From Coleofasciculus sp. FACHB-1120 (GTDB lineage: Bacteria; Cyanobacteriota; Cyanobacteriia; Cyanobacteriales; FACHB-T130), in assembly GCF_014698845.1 (NCBI RefSeq), contig NZ_JACJTV010000019.1, positions 40,865 to 104,864 on the forward strand: 64,000 nucleotides of DNA, given 5' to 3'. Below, piece after piece: positions 63,871-64,000 of this stretch (its first letter is position 1; each line of letters starts with the position of its first letter). The notes beneath the pieces are model-generated. The model saw only the letters and a program-made list of their open reading frames with translations, did no database searches and was not told the origin of the DNA. A program made the translations under genes and the position numbers.

Positions 63871-63913
63871 TACACCCTCTTACTGTGGATTTTTATAGCT
63901 ATCGCCATACAAG

Positions 63914-64000
63914 TTAGGACACAGCTTGCTGTAGGACAACCTCGATTGCTTCGCGCAAACTTGTCGTATTGCGTCGTTGCTTGCGAATTCGACTTTTCAA
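63914..64000 (-). CDS. C-terminal end of a gene running past the window
   Basis: The minus strand is open from the window edge to a TAA at 63914 and encodes K-S-R-I-R-K-Q-R-R-N, then S-L-R-E-A-I-E-V-V-L-Q-Q-A-V-S. The length is too short to judge and no family was recognised. It may equally be chance. Confidence 0.3.
   Translation of the reverse strand: MKSRIRKQRRNTTSLREAIEVVLQQAVS

Overview
The window reads as chromosomal DNA of a filamentous, oxygenic cyanobacterium of the Microcoleus/Oscillatoriales type; the exact genus cannot be fixed from the sequence alone. The evidence is the density of the HIP1 octamer GCGATCGC in and between genes, together with typical cyanobacterial genes: ndhB, zeta-carotene desaturase with its SRPBCC neighbour, a high-light-inducible protein, sbtA-sbtB, a bicA remnant, a CbiG-CobJ fusion, SufA and DUF3110. 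Intergenic DNA is rich in short dispersed repeats. No insertion sequence, prophage or CRISPR array was found.

Layout. 1-9.2 kb: two related GGDEF genes (one cut by the window edge and lacking an EAL domain, one a CHASE2-GGDEF-EAL protein), murQ, a D-Ala-D-Ala dipeptidase, YidD, a phytol-kinase-like enzyme and small conserved proteins. 10.2-15.2 kb: a NAD-biosynthesis cluster, pncB-nadD-nrtR-(PchB-like)-nadE, behind a promoter with an overlapping palindrome that is a good candidate NrtR operator. 15.3-24.3 kb: a site-2-protease-like metalloprotease, an SGNH hydrolase, a DszC/SfnB-like flavoprotein, a methyltransferase and two exported proteins of unknown role. 24.4-29.7 kb: CbiG-CobJ, a papain-like protease with a long acidic repeat tail, and ndhB. 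30.3-32.1 kb: a three-gene cluster in which a GGDEF domain appears joined to the C-terminal part of a DUF6745-type protein whose N-terminal part survives as a separate short ORF. 32.4-37 kb: topA, a DUF29 protein and an AAA ATPase.

37.1-47.5 kb is a sodium/bicarbonate island. A seven-gene Mrp cation/proton antiporter operon (C-D-E-F-G-MbhD-B, nearly all with 4-nt overlaps) follows three spaced repeats that look like operator sites. Next come a cytochrome-b-like gene and sbtA-sbtB. The sbtAB pair lies between the two ends of a broken bicA gene, whose middle is missing, and an NhaS3-type Na+/H+ antiporter follows. The inferred logic is that Mrp and NhaS maintain the sodium gradient, SbtA uses it for high-affinity bicarbonate uptake, SbtB controls SbtA, and the second transporter BicA has been lost.

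47.5-64 kb: alanine dehydrogenase, a molbindin-like TOBE protein, a Hlip, a MerR-WD40 gene pair with ATGA overlap, a 1409-residue multi-PAS histidine kinase, a tRNA-Leu(CAA) overlapped by the 3' end of an M48 protease gene, a TPR protein, SufA, a DUF6930-like protein, zds with its SRPBCC neighbour, and a HEAT-like protein. All functional names come from motif and family recognition by eye; no database search was run.
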